Below are positions 1 to 10,996 of a stretch of DNA of 26,548 nucleotides, one piece after another. The translations under genes and the position numbers were made by a program. Every line of letters begins with the position of its first letter. Within the stretch, counting starts at the first letter, position 1. Origin of the DNA: Priapulus caudatus (lineage: Eukaryota; Priapulida; Priapulimorpha; Priapulimorphida; Priapulidae); contig NW_014577934.1 of NCBI RefSeq assembly GCF_000485595.1, positions 59,331 through 85,878 on the forward strand. Reading direction: 5' to 3'. The notes under the pieces were generated by a model. It had not been told where the DNA came from and ran no database searches. It saw only the letters and a program-made list of their open reading frames with translations.

Positions 1-249
1 ACGTTCGCTCGCGCTCGCTCGCGCAGGGTCGTTCAGAAGGCGAACGCTAGCGAGCGCTAGCGAGCGTTCGCTCTCCTGAACACGCCTCTGGCGTACCTCC
101 AGCCACTGCCAAATACAAACATAATACTAAACAACGTAAAACTACCTCGGCCCTCGGGTACATATCTGTACTCGAATTGGGCAGATAATTCTAACTACAT
201 CTTCAACACATAATTTGTATTAACAGACAACAGAAATCGAGAAAATAAC
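1..249. other. 5' flank, no gene seen
   Basis: I see no coding exon here. Positions 31-81 form an imperfect palindrome of about 51 bp, running from GTTCAGAAGGCGAACGC to GCGTTCGCTCTCCTGAAC, rich in GCGAGCG/CGCTCGC units. The first 24 bases add more GCTCGC repeats. The palindrome could be the end of an inverted-repeat element cut by the window edge. The rest is unremarkable AT-rich sequence. Confidence 0.5.
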
Positions 250-461
250 AAATAACCTCGTCAGTGTCTCTCAGCGGTATTTCGATAGTCGCCATCTTTC
301 TCGATGATAACGATCATGCCGTCGCTGGTCAGGTAGCAACTTCAGCATCCAACCGGAAAAGGTTTTAGTGATGACGTATTCCAATAGCAATCCAATAGAA
401 ATATACCATTGCGCGTCGTTTTCAAAAGAAGGAGAAAGACTCGACTTGTTGGACCGCAGTT
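250..461 (+). promoter_or_regulatory. ODF2: Putative ODF2 promoter and non-coding first exon
   Basis: This stretch lies upstream of the first coding exon. GCCATCTTTC at about 290-299 resembles a YY1 site of the kind often near transcription starts. TGATGACGTA (about 369-378) is CRE-like, and two CCAAT boxes follow at about 380-398. A good splice donor, TT|GTAAGT, ends the candidate non-coding exon at 461, and an acceptor (TTGTTTCAG) precedes 783. Between them, at about 628-647, is a (TCA)n microsatellite. The transcription start was not determined; all of this is inference from motifs and splice sites. Confidence 0.35.
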
Positions 462-782
462 GTAAGTCATTGTGTATATTTAATAAAACTACCAGGAGTC
501 TATCCTGAAACTATATATAATGTATATACTGTACGTACAGAGGGTAAGCGTTATAATTTACATTTATAAAGCATAACGTGTACTGTGCGAACAACATTGT
601 CACTGTGTCTCATAAATTTGTCATGACTCATCATCATCATCATCATCTCATGCCCCACGACGCGTCAGGAGATTATATTGGCATTCCTTCTCACTTAATA
701 ATGCCTATTCGTAGCACTCGATCATGATCTGAGTGTAATCATTGCTGTTTTGACATTATTTTTTCCGATTACATTGTTTCAG

Positions 783-815
783 ATGGAAAAGACACCATTG
801 AGTAGGATTGGGTGA
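783..815 (+). promoter_or_regulatory. Short upstream ORF in the ODF2 leader
   Basis: If the acceptor before 783 is used, the leader exon opens with ATG at its first base and encodes 10 codons (MEKTPLSRIG) before TGA. It ends 5 bases before the main start at 821 and is in a different frame. It could damp translation of the main frame or be skipped. The main start is preferred because homology to ODF2 begins there. Confidence 0.4.
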
Positions 816-820
816 AAGAA

Positions 821-3800
821 ATGATTAAGTCACCAGTTCATGTACATGTGGACGACGAAACAACTGTACATGTTCATGTTACTAACCCAATAAAAATGGG
901 ATATAGGTCCGGTTCAAGACTTTCTGTGGTAAGTAAACATGCTCTATATTAATATTGTGATTATTATTAATAATAATTATCAATTCTTCCATGCTGTATG
1001 GAAATCAGGGGGCGGTCCGTATACACTGCAATATATATCCACGCTCGATCCTCCAAGTAAAGAAATATTACTTTAGCCATGAAAATGCTTCCCAGGAATT
1101 ACACAGACAACACAAATTTTAGGACTACACAGATAGTGTCAGTGGTATGTTTTCATTAATTACATACTTAAAATAGAGGCTTGGATGTTTCAGAAGGACT
1201 CGGATCACCAGTCCAAACGTGTTCGCTCCAGATCTTCTACGAGTGTTACGACCCTTCGTAGTCAGGGAGATCAAGCTCCTCAGCAGAGCAGACCAACAAA
1301 AGAAACTTCAGCTAGCCCCAGACCCCCTGCTCCATGGGTGCCTCCACCAGGAAAGACATCTCAGGGCATTAGTAAATATTCATGGAAGGTATAATAATTT
1401 AAAAGCCATATAGGTGCAAAATTCAAAGTGAGCAATGATTACATCATAATGTACATATCAAATCATAATATATTTCAATAACTAAAAATTCTTTCTTTTT
1501 ATTTCAGTGTTTTTCCTTCTCTGTACTTCTGATCTGAAAATGGTGCATCTATCAATATATGCATCTAATTTTGTTTCAGAATTCTTCTCAAAAGCCGGAG
1601 CTGGTACAGCATGATGCAACCCCTTCGCACTCATCCATGCATCTCAGCGACCTGTCTGATGCTGCCGCAGATGATCTACGAATGGAGGTAGATGATCTTA
1701 CCGATAAAAGTAAGCCCGATCGCAGAGGTAGGCTACAACAAAGAGCCAGGAGCTTCAATGACACACAACCTTACAGAACTCAGGTATGTGAAATTTTCGT
1801 TGCTATTCAGGAAGTTTTAAATCACTTTATCTGCTATCTTTTTATATAGTTTTTGTTCTGTTATAGTGCCAACTAAATTTTACTGATTTGTTAGACTGTT
1901 AACAGTCTTTACCATATGTGATATGACTGACTACTTATTAGTATGGATAACTCTCATTAATCATGCATATCTACATATATTGCAGGAGGGAAGAGTAAAT
2001 GGTGGGGAGAATGTTAAAGATTCCCTCACAGCTTCCCAAACTGCGGTAAAGGAGTGCAAGAGTGCTGTGTTCACTATTCAGCGTGAGCTAACAGAAACAC
2101 AGCGCCACCTAGAAGTGACAGAATCGGAAAATGAGCGCTTGAGGTTGTCCATCGGGAAACTACGTGAAGATGCTGAACTTATTAAGTAAGTAAGAGTCAG
2201 GGCGCAAAATTAACACGGGCCTTCCGGCATGTGCCGGCAAATTATTTGGAGGGCCAGTAACATTGGCAAAACGCCGGCCCTCCGAGCCGGTGGTTTCGGG
2301 CGTGTTAGCGAGTACCTACGTTTTTACTTATATCAATAATGAGCAAATAGCCTACATTACTGTTTTACCTGGTTCAAACACTTCGGACATCATTCACTAT
2401 CTGCATTATAGTCTGTTCAACAGCTACTATGCGATGCCGCATGCTATAACATTTTTTGGACAAGCATTTTTTTTAATTATCATTCCAAGTCTTATTTTAG
2501 GCTCTTTCTGGTTCAAACCGCAAACAAAATTTGTGAGGGCTGGTAAATTATGGTGAGGGCCAGTAAAAACTGCTGTTAGTGGTACCAGCCCTCTGGGCCG
2601 GTGTAAAAAATATTCATTTCATGCCCTGAAGAGTATTGCAAACCATGTTGTGTATTGTTCTAGTAATGCCAATTATGAAAGACTACTCTATACTGATGCT
2701 CTTGTTTGATTAGAGTGACCAGTGAGCCAGGAGACATTAAGGAATCTCTGATGATGAAGCTGGAACTAGTCGAGAGGGATAGTCAGGATGTTGAAGTTGA
2801 GATTTCTAGACTGAAACATCTACTAAAGAAATTCATTCAGGTATGAAGAGGTTACCGACCATCTGTGTATATGGCATTCTACACAGGACAGTTTTATGTA
2901 TTTAAATCTATCACTAAGTGCAAGTTACCTTTCTGCTGTTTGTCCATCTCTTTGATTGTTATATAATCTAGCAATATCAATAATTTTTTTTTACATATTT
3001 CAGTAACCTTAATTGCAACTGAATTGAAAATGAAATGAATTTTGAATGAACTGAACTGAACTGAATTGAAATTTGAACTAAATTTATTGAAATATGACAT
3101 TTTGTATGAAAACCGTGTATTTGGTATATCTTGTTTATATATACATTGCTTTACATGTTTCACACCGTATCCATGAACAAGATGTAAATATTTTTAACAG
3201 GACAAGGAGCTTGGTTCCAACGATAACCTACAATTTCTCAGACAGAAAGATGCCCTGCTTCAGAAAATCACAGACTACAACACCACTAATCGTGTGCTGC
3301 GCCGTTTAGTGTCTGAATATGAACAAGACGTAAAAATGACAGAACACTTGCAAAAACAGCGGCAGTTTCTTTCTAAAAGAGTGACTGATTGTGAGACTGA
3401 GAAACAGGTAAGACTAGACAGAGGGCACTCACGGAGAGTGCATACCTTCGCCAGCATGTAACATGTGGCTGTCGCTGCTGGCTGCTGCTGACTGACTGGC
3501 CTGCTGCTGACTCGACGCGCTAATATCGATCGCACGAAAACACTAACACACTACACAAGACCGATCACATAACCTTCCCTCCAACTCCGTTGGGCGGAGG
3601 TAAATATATGATTGAACATATAAATGTATGGTTTGTGGTTTATAAGCATGGACAGTGTGTTGTAAGTGATTGGCAATACGTGACATATGTGTGGTAACAG
3701 CTAAATTGTGTTTCAGCAGTTAGTCAAAAATTCAAACTTTCCACTGCAAAATTCAAACTTCCAATTCAACACTTCCACTCCTATCTTTTCTTATGATTTC

Positions 3801-6800
3801 ATTAATTTTGCTATGTATTAACTATTGTTGTATATTTACAGAGACTCTACGACCAGTTAGCAGAGAGGGACGCTCAGGTTGTGAAGCTCACTGCCCACAT
3901 TGAGGGCTCCAAGGACGAACGTGAGCGGATGTATCGTCGCAACGATGACCTGGAAAAGATGCGGGCCCACCTGCAGAAACACTTGCGCAACAAGGAGGCA
4001 GACTTCGATCGACTAACCTGCACATTTAATGTAAGCAGCGGCAGTATCTCAGATTCTTGGTCACGTGCAATCACTCATCCTACACCCAGAGAAGGCAATG
4101 AATATATGAAGCAATATATGAACTGAAATACGAAGCATTTTTCTTGTCACAGTAACATGCAGATTCTGATTACGTGTTGGGTTTCATGTTTTATAGAATC
4201 TAGAGAAATCGTACATAGACCTCAAAGAGGAAAAGTTGCAGATAGCTAATACGATTGAAACGGCAAAGCTAAAGGCCATCAATGAGAAGGAAGCTCTAAA
4301 GAAGGCTACAAGGTGTGTATATAGCCATTGCCACATACGGGAACTGCTATAAACTGCTATAAAGTTATAAGAGCTGCTAATGAATAATTGCATACTGAAA
4401 TTGTTATAGCATTACTGTTTAAACTGATTTACAGCTTGTGAATTAACAATAGCAATGGCAGTCAAGGTTTTTGCGTTCAGTTTAAGAATACTCATCATTA
4501 TCCACTGCTCAGGCAAACCTATCTTGTTGGACACCTCTATAAAACGCGTGCTTATAAAGGTGGTATTTCGTTTTGATGGAGTGTGACTGTTTGTATAGAA
4601 TATGCATCTATCTATGAAGGAAACCTTTGGCGTTTCCCTTTCAAGAGTGAACCTTATGTACGGGCTTGACTGTAACTGAACCATTATGCATAATTTATTA
4701 GCCTTTGTGGTGAGTGTGAGTAAGTGTGTGTGAGTAATTCATCAACGTATAAATAATTAATGACATAGTTTTCCACCATGCCTTTTTCCTAATTGCCCAT
4801 CTGTCCGTTTTCTGTGCAGAAATCAGAGAGAGAAGGCCAATCGCAGTGAGTCAGAGTCAGGAAGGTTGAGTGAAGAACTTGCTAGGAAAGACAGAGAACT
4901 AGCCGATGCAGAAGCACGAACTGCAGAACTCAATGCAAGAACGGGCACTCTAGAAAGTGAAAAGGCTCAACTAACATTCGACCTTGCTGATCTCAAACAG
5001 TTAGTTTTCAGTTGGGTAGCGCTGAGATTGGAAATTACTCTGTGTTGCAGTGGCATTAATTATTAATTTGATGTGTCATGCATGTGCGCATGATAATTAC
5101 GTATCCTAATTTTTCTGGCATGGTGTTAACGTGCATCTGCCACTAATTCTGCGGTCAGCCTCCCATTGTGCTTACGTAATCACTGTACACTTCTCCACTT
5201 TTTAGGAGGATATCCGAGCTGGAGACATCAAGCAATGGTCGTGAGTCACAATCACAGGCACAGGTGGAAGACCTAGCAGCTCAGCTAAACATCGCGAAGA
5301 GTGATGTAACCAAACTTGGGCTAGAGAATGAAAGGTTAAAGGTATGGAAATTCTACACTGATGGTTTCCTAAGTATATATTTTTAGTTTTTGAATGCAAA
5401 ATACGTTGCTTGATAGTTGAAGGTGAATACACCAGTTCATGCTGACAATACTTTATTTATCCGTTTTATTTTAATGAATTGTATCGCTAAAGACTGAGTA
5501 TTGTTGTACAGTTGTGTTATTAAAATATGTTGGTATGTAGCATATAAAGGGATATTTCTGCTTTGGTGATATTTTGAGTTAGAAGACTACCTATTTGTCA
5601 CAATAAAGAAATATTATCCTTATAGATCAGCCTAGAAACACTTGAGGAAAAGAAAGTGACGTTAGAAAGAGATATATCTGACTTAAGAACTAACCTGGTG
5701 AAAAAGGAGAATCTGCTGGAAGACTACAAAGTTAAGGTATTGAATAATCACTTAAGTCTTAGGGAGTTATTTGCATGATAAAATTAACTAAGATTGTTAC
5801 TGTTTTCATCTACACAAGATTGTATTTTTGGTAATACACTAATATTGTATAATTTTGACTCATTATATATGTAGATGATTTTAAGTGTGTCAGATCTAAT
5901 TTATATGTCAGATTGTTTTATCGAGTACTCAGTATCTATTACATTTATTGTTTTGCCCATTATTGTGGACATGTATGTAGTCAAGTGTTACACATTTCTG
6001 TCAGTTAAAGGATAACTCAAGGAAACCAGAATTGACAGCTAATGAGCATACAGAACCGTTGGTAAGAGTGGTGGTTGCTGTGGAACAAGTGTGTCACTAT
6101 CTCCTACTACTGCATGTTAAATGATGCACCATGTTGGAGATTTTTATAGTACTCGTACATAGATTGCACTTGTATGCAGTATCTGTAATGAGTGTACAAG
6201 ATCTCTGCTGTATGCTGTCACCATCTGTTGTGTGTATATAGGTGCTAGTATGGTATTGTGTAGCATGTATAGGTGATCGTCTGGTGTTGGTTCTACCCTA
6301 TTGAAGCTTGCATATTGTACTGGACCTATGTTACATCTGCATTTAGATTTTTCACTGCACATTATGCATGATACTTTTGAGTTTCTCTGCATGTAAGAAT
6401 ATTTAATTGTAATAAATGTTTATTGTCTCTTAATCCATATATCAGATCCCAATCAAGGAACAAATACAGTGAACATTTGGGAAATGGAGGTTTCCTGTCA
6501 GTTATGGAGGTTGTTCACCCCATCAAAACTAATCTAGATGTATGTTGTCACAGCTGACATCCACCAGGAGGGATGCAGATGATAAGACCCTGCAGCTAAG
6601 CTTCCAGAGTCAGGAAGCCGGTCGCATGCAGTTGCAGGGAGAGATAGAACTAGGAAGAGTGAGTATCTTAACACAGCTTTTGTATTAATCTCAATCAGCC
6701 AATATTGTATTATCTATACATGAGTGAATGATAATAGATTATTAGATCTATATCAGGAGTAGATAATAGGGAGGAGTGTGACATCAATAAACAAGGGAAA

Positions 6801-9800
6801 TTCGTCATTTACTAGCCTTATAATACCTACGATTTACTACGCGTAACTCATCCAACTTGAGCTCAAATCGGACACAGTACATTCGCCCATCATCGTACGA
6901 AATCGTTTCCTCGTAGACACTCGCAATCCGTAGATACAGCCTAAAACGTACGACACGATTCTCCATTCTCTGGCCATTAATCCAACGCCCATTGCGCGCC
7001 TATAATTCAGACAAAAGGCAGCAACCTGGCGCACAGTCGCCGTGTTTGCTCTCTCGGATAGCTGAATGTGGCGTTGTGGCTCGCAGGGAGATTGGAGATC
7101 GACGCAACACTTGACGAGCTAATCATTTGGTTGGCGTGCGTGCGTGAAGGCATGCCAGCTATGTACAAAGGTGGCCTGTGTAGCTGTGTACCGGGTCAAA
7201 GGTTATCTCGCCGAGTGTTGATGCTTAATCTCCCAGCGAGCCACATGCCTCGCTCAGTTAGCAATAGCGCGTTAGGTAGCTGCCTTTTGTTTGAATTATA
7301 GGCGCGCAATGGGTTGGATTGATGGCCAGAGAATGGAGAATCGTGTCGTACGTTTTAGGCTGTATCTACGGATTGCGGGTGTCTACGAGGAAACGATTTC
7401 GTACGATGATGGGCGAATGTACTGTGTACGATTTGAGCTCAAGTTGGATGAGTTACGTGTAGTAAATCGTAGGTATTATAAGGCTAGTAAATGACGAATT
7501 TCCCTTGTTTATTGATGTCACACTCCTCCCTATTATCTACTCCTGATCTATATATATATATATCTTATATATATAGCAAACGTCTATTACCACAGACCTG
7601 GCTATGCATTGTCACCCGGGCAGCTGTAAACTTTCACTGTCAAAACATTGATGTGCCATGTACCAGTTTCTAAGATATGCTACATAACATTGCACCCTGA
7701 TCTCGTAAAAAAAACATTATTTTTAAACATACATATGCATCAGACCATGCATCAATGTTCATGGTCGCTGCTACGGGATGGGATCAAGAGCATATTAAGC
7801 ATACTTAATACATACTTATACTTAATACGCTCATGATGATAGTGGTATGTATGTATTGTAAATATCTCCCTGCCCAAAATCTTCAGGTGCACACTGAGGT
7901 GAGATCTCGACTTGAAGAACTAGAACCTCTGGCAGAGGCTTTGCGTGTTGCACAGGTGCAGCTACAGGAAAGCAAGAATACTAATGCAGACCTAAAGAAA
8001 CATGAGCAAGAGCAGAATATGGTCATTAGGGACCTGCAACTGAAGGTATATCATGATATTCCTGGTAACTGCTTTACTTTGATTTTATAACAGTGCAGAT
8101 AAAAGTAGTAATGGCTTTATAATTAATTATCAATCTGCTCATTACTGCCCATGTACTGTATTTTGTGGATTATAAGATGCTCCAATCGATTAGACGACCC
8201 CCAAATTTAGAATATAATATTATAACCAAGAAAGGGTTCAACTGCATAACAGTCCTTCCTTCATTTCATAAACCCTCTTTAATTACTATCAGTATTGATC
8301 GATTAGTATATCCTGTTCTCAATTTTGCTAAAGCTGGCAGCACTTCACCATTTTCGTTGCTCGTACAGGCAATTTTCGTGGTCGCCACAAAAATGGCCAA
8401 GTGTGCGGGGGCCGGTAACGACCACTCACCACGGAAATTTAGTGGTGACCACGAGTTGCCGAGAATCAAACCGGTTTGATTTCTCACCACGAAAATTGCT
8501 CGTGGTGGCAACTTGTGGTGAAGTGTGCGCGAAGCCACCACGGCAATCGGCAACAAAATCACTCGTATACCAATCAAAATTAGCGCTGCCGTCACATGAT
8601 TTCAAAATGGCGGGCCCAATTTTATCGACTTGGACCACCGAGTTAGAAGCAGAATTAATAGATTTATGGAGTGAGATGCCTTGCCTTTTTGACATCAAAG
8701 CTCCCGAATATAGCCACAGAGTACTCAAGGCGATGGCCATAAGTGAAGTGTCCCAACTTCTTGGACAACCATCTACCGTCACCAATTCGAACCAAATGTC
8801 TGTTCCGATAACTAGTGATCCATGTCCTCTGGTGCCGCCGTAGAATGACATAAATCTATACAAATATAGGGCCCCTAGGCCTAAGTAACAGAAATGTTGA
8901 TAAAATTTATATATTTCCTTTATTTGATAACTGTATATGAATGGGTTAAAGCTACAACATCTGGCAACAAAAATTGCCGCCAACAGCACACGTCACCACT
9001 CAGTGGTGACGTGTGCTGTGACGCGGCAAAGGCCACAAAAATTGCCGACCACGAAAATGGTGAAGTGTGCTGCGTATATACCGTACCTTACCTAAGGATT
9101 GCTAGTTATAATGTCTTCTACACTTACCTCCAGCTTATAAGATGCAGGGTGGTTTCTGGAGACGATTTCTAAAAAAATGCACGATATAATCCGCAAATTA
9201 CGATCATTTGAATGTAATTTATTCCATTTGTTTGCCGAGGTACACATTCAGTCGTAGATTGGACATTGTAAGGTGCTGCTTGAAATTAATAGCACTGCTA
9301 TCTTGGTTGTATGCAGTTGGAATTATCTTCACAAAATCTTGAACAAACCAAAGGCATGTTGAAGTCCACGGAGGAACATTCACGTCCGCAAATGTCTCGA
9401 GTAGAAAGCCTCGAGGCCAAGCTAGACAAGCTAGACACCGAATATCGAGATCTGAAGAGAGAGTTTGCTGAAAAGAGCAATGCTGTGCAGAATTTGACTG
9501 TAAGGAATGGTGCGGTTACAGAAGAGGGAAAGATGCTGCTATACCTAAACAAATGCACCCATCTCCCCCTTGAAAATTCCACCTAATGTATTAAGCCCTT
9601 TGTTATGATGAAGATGCTAGCAAATCCTAGGTTTTACACTTATTTTTTTACTAGAAATTGTTGGAAGTATATTGTAGTCATCCACGAAAAAGGGCCATAG
9701 AGCTATTTCACATATAATTTTCCTTGCAAAACAGAGAAAGTTCATTAAGGTTCTTGTAAAAATATGAAACCACGTATAATGTAACATGTACGATTCAAGA

Positions 9801-10996
9801 AAACATTTAACAAAGCAATCATACTCCAACTACTCTATGGATGTTATGTAGATATTTAGATATCTAATTATTCCACGCAGGTAACATTGGAGGCAAGGAG
9901 TCGTGACAACTTCTGTCTGACACAGCAGCTAGAAGCAGCTATGTCTGATGCACGAACTGCTGGTGAAAAAGCTCGAGCAGAAAATGCCACCAGGGTAGGA
10001 ACGGGTTTATAATCGTTAAAGTAGGATCTTTGAACAGCGTCGATGAAATCAGGAGTGAATTTGTTTTTATTCACTCCTGTTGAATTGTTATATCAAGCAT
10101 TTGATTCATTATTATAACATCTACAGTCATTTGAACAGCAATGTAATGTCTAATCAATGCAAATGAGTGTAACAGTCATATCTTCACAACTCTACTTTTC
10201 TGCTTCTTTTAGTGTAACTCTCGTGTAACTGCAGTTGCCAACTTGCAGTGTTATTTCGTATGACCGATTTCATGAGCTATGAATACGAGTCTTATTACTA
10301 CATTGTGTCGACCTGTCACACTTCATACTGACTTTGTCAGAAATAATAAGTATGTTAGAAGCTCTCCCTATATAATTGTCAGTAATGCTGTTAGTACCTA
10401 GAGCAAGTGTGACTAGTGCAGTTTTCACTTCACTTCAGGAGAAAAACTTGCAGAAGAGGATCCTGAATCTTGAGAAAGAACTTAGCTCAGTGAGAGCTGA
10501 AAAACTGTCCCTGCGTAGCAACACGGAAAAGGTAAAGCAGAGTTAGACTAGAATATAAGTACTTACTAGAACTTGACATTCCGTTCTTATTTGTTGCTGC
10601 TATGATATTTGATCTAAATCTTTTTGATAGATGATCAGCTTACACAAATATTACTGTGATCAGCTGCTTTGTCACGTTGGCATTTCGTAGGAATCTCTGT
10701 CCTCAAACGTATCGAATGTGTTTCTATGAGAATTTTACTGTTTGAAATGGCTGTTCCAAGCAGTAAAAGTTCTGCCTCACTTACAGGTCGAGCGAAGAAT
10801 GAAGACGCAGGTAACAGAGTTAAGCGGGAAGCTGGACACGGCAACCAGCAAGAATCGCACCCTCGAGAATTACGTGAGTTTTCTGAAGGTGTCATATGCT
10901 AGCATGTTCAAGGACCCAGCTGTAGCAACGAGCACCCCAGTAAAGGGGCTGATTCTCACCAGATCACCACTACGGAGGACTGCTCACCTGCTGTGA
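821..10996 (+). CDS. ODF2: Outer dense fibre protein 2 / cenexin, 18 coding exons, 897 aa
   Basis: ODF2 is a coiled-coil scaffold of sperm-tail outer dense fibres and of mother-centriole appendages, needed for primary cilia. Exons: 821-928, 1194-1388, 1580-1783, 1986-2185, 2714-2840, 3201-3407, 3842-4030, 4197-4312, 4820-4999, 5206-5341, 5626-5736, 6005-6061, 6554-6658, 7887-8045, 9317-9499, 9881-9994, 10439-10531, 10787-10996. All introns are GT-AG and the joined frame is open. Residues 6-20 carry VHVHVDDETTVHVHV, matching the vertebrate N-terminus. Residues about 84-101 have PWVPPPGKTS, then SMHLSDLSD in exon 3. From about residue 175 it is almost continuous heptad-rich coiled coil, with LENERLK at the end of exon 10. 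The last exon has LENYVSFLKVSYASMF, the conserved ODF2 terminus. Length is close to mammalian ODF2 (about 830 aa). Exon 12 (19 codons, LKDNSRKPELTANEHTEPL) has no clear vertebrate counterpart and may be a cassette exon or a false call. The start at 821 was chosen by homology. Confidence 0.93.
2198..2628. mobile_element. hAT-like MITE, long copy, in ODF2 intron 4
   Basis: The element begins CAGGGCGCAAAATTAACAC and ends ATTTCATGCCCTG, so the ends are imperfect inverted repeats. AAGAGT flanks it directly on both sides (2192-2197 and 2629-2634), a 6-bp target duplication. A short relative lies at 23200-23318; both share GGCAAATTATTTGGAGGGCCAGTAAC and GGGCCGGTG near the ends. This copy has about 310 bp of extra interior, also with GAGGGCCAGTAA motifs, so one may be a deletion or nested derivative of the other. 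CAGGG termini suggest the hAT superfamily. It starts 12 bases after the exon 4 donor. A 97-codon frame inside resembles no protein I know. Confidence 0.75.
3413..3603 (-). repeat. Dispersed repeat, copy A, in ODF2 intron 6
   Basis: The sequence from ACTAGACAGAG to GGCGGAGGTAA is an inverted, shorter version of 11751-12065. Shared landmarks are GCACTCACGGAGAGTGCATACC at one end, CGCTAATATCGATCGC in the middle and CTCCAACTCCGTTGGGCGGAGG at the other. The middle contains CTGCTG-rich simple sequence. Small stems (CTCCG..CGGAG; GCACTC..GAGTGC) sit near both ends. The repeat begins 5 bases after the exon 6 splice donor dinucleotide at 3408. Confidence 0.75.
4400..4800. other. ODF2 intron 8, nothing further seen
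   Basis: This intron (4313-4819) contains no element end, tandem repeat or coding similarity that I can recognise. A short open stretch on the minus strand has no support. Confidence 0.5.
6062..6553. other. ODF2 intron 12, nothing further seen
   Basis: GT-AG intron of ordinary AT-rich sequence with TGTATG-rich stretches. There is no inverted-repeat element and no credible exon. Confidence 0.5.
6754..7545. mobile_element. Young fold-back DNA transposon with about 273-bp terminal inverted repeats
   Basis: Both ends start CAGGAGTAGATAATAGGG. The arms 6754-7027 and 7274-7545 match almost perfectly over about 273 bp: I count about six substitutions plus one 2-base indel. Weaker inverted similarity continues inward (GGCTCGC-GGGAGATT, with ACGAG/GGCGAG beyond), so nearly the whole element can fold on itself. 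ATCTATAT flanks it at 6746-6753 and 7546-7553, an 8-bp target duplication. No transposase is encoded, so it is non-autonomous. An 8-bp duplication and CA-starting ends fit hAT or P superfamilies, but hAT arms are normally far shorter. The low divergence implies recent insertion. It lies in ODF2 intron 13 (6659-7886). An AT microsatellite follows directly. Confidence 0.88.
8607..8843 (+). pseudogene. MADF/Myb-like DNA-binding domain remnant of a transposon
   Basis: The frame from ATG at 8607 gives 78 codons beginning MAGPILSTWTTELEAELIDL, then WSEMPCLFDIK, and a basic-helical stretch with RVLKAMAISEVSQLLG. The pattern W-x(6)-E-LI-LW-x(4)-CLFD is that of MADF domains, which occur as the accessory DNA-binding protein of PIF/Harbinger transposons and in host factors such as Adf-1. 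It stops soon after the domain, with no linker or C-terminal half, so I read it as a truncated transposon gene. It sits inside inverted-repeat ends and in an ODF2 intron, so a host exon is unlikely. Confidence 0.6.
8983..9019. repeat. Perfect 18-bp-arm hairpin
   Basis: ACAGCACACGTCACCACT is followed, after one base, by its exact reverse complement. It lies near the right end of the MADF-bearing element. It may be a fused pair of transposon ends, since ACAAAAATTGCCG occurs on both sides of it. Confidence 0.85.
10050..10079. repeat. 30-bp CAGGAGT palindrome in ODF2 intron 16
   Basis: CAGGAGTGAAT, an 8-base T-rich loop, then ATTCACTCCTG. It belongs with the similar palindromes at 12997-13053, 21074-21114 and 21122-21159. 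Its outer bases CAGGAGT equal the ends of the fold-back element at 6754-7545. Confidence 0.75.

Larger units (their letters stand above)
8337..9073. mobile_element. DNA transposon derivative with MADF-like reading frame, in ODF2 intron 14
   Basis: The left end GCAGCACTTCACCATTTTCG mirrors the right end, which read from the other strand is GCAGCACACTTCACCATTTTCG. GGCAATTTTCGTGG and GGCAATTTTTGTGG follow at a similar distance inside. The interior repeats the motifs CACCACGAAAATTG and GTGGTGAAGTGTGC several times in both orientations, including a palindrome around CAAACCGGTTTG (about 8460-8484). A truncated MADF-type frame lies at 8607-8843. I could not identify a clean target duplication, so the superfamily is uncertain; a MADF/Myb-type second protein is typical of PIF/Harbinger elements. 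Confidence 0.7.

Noticed and set aside
2263-2556. 97-codon open frame on the + strand
   Set aside because: It lies wholly inside the CAGGGC MITE, has no family pattern and is built from repeat sequence.
2198-2628. Introner-type element that created the intron
   Set aside because: The splice donor lies outside the element and its target duplication, so it inserted into an existing intron.
8426-8989. 187-codon minus-strand frame
   Set aside because: Antisense to the MADF frame and made largely of the transposon's inverted repeats; no domain pattern.
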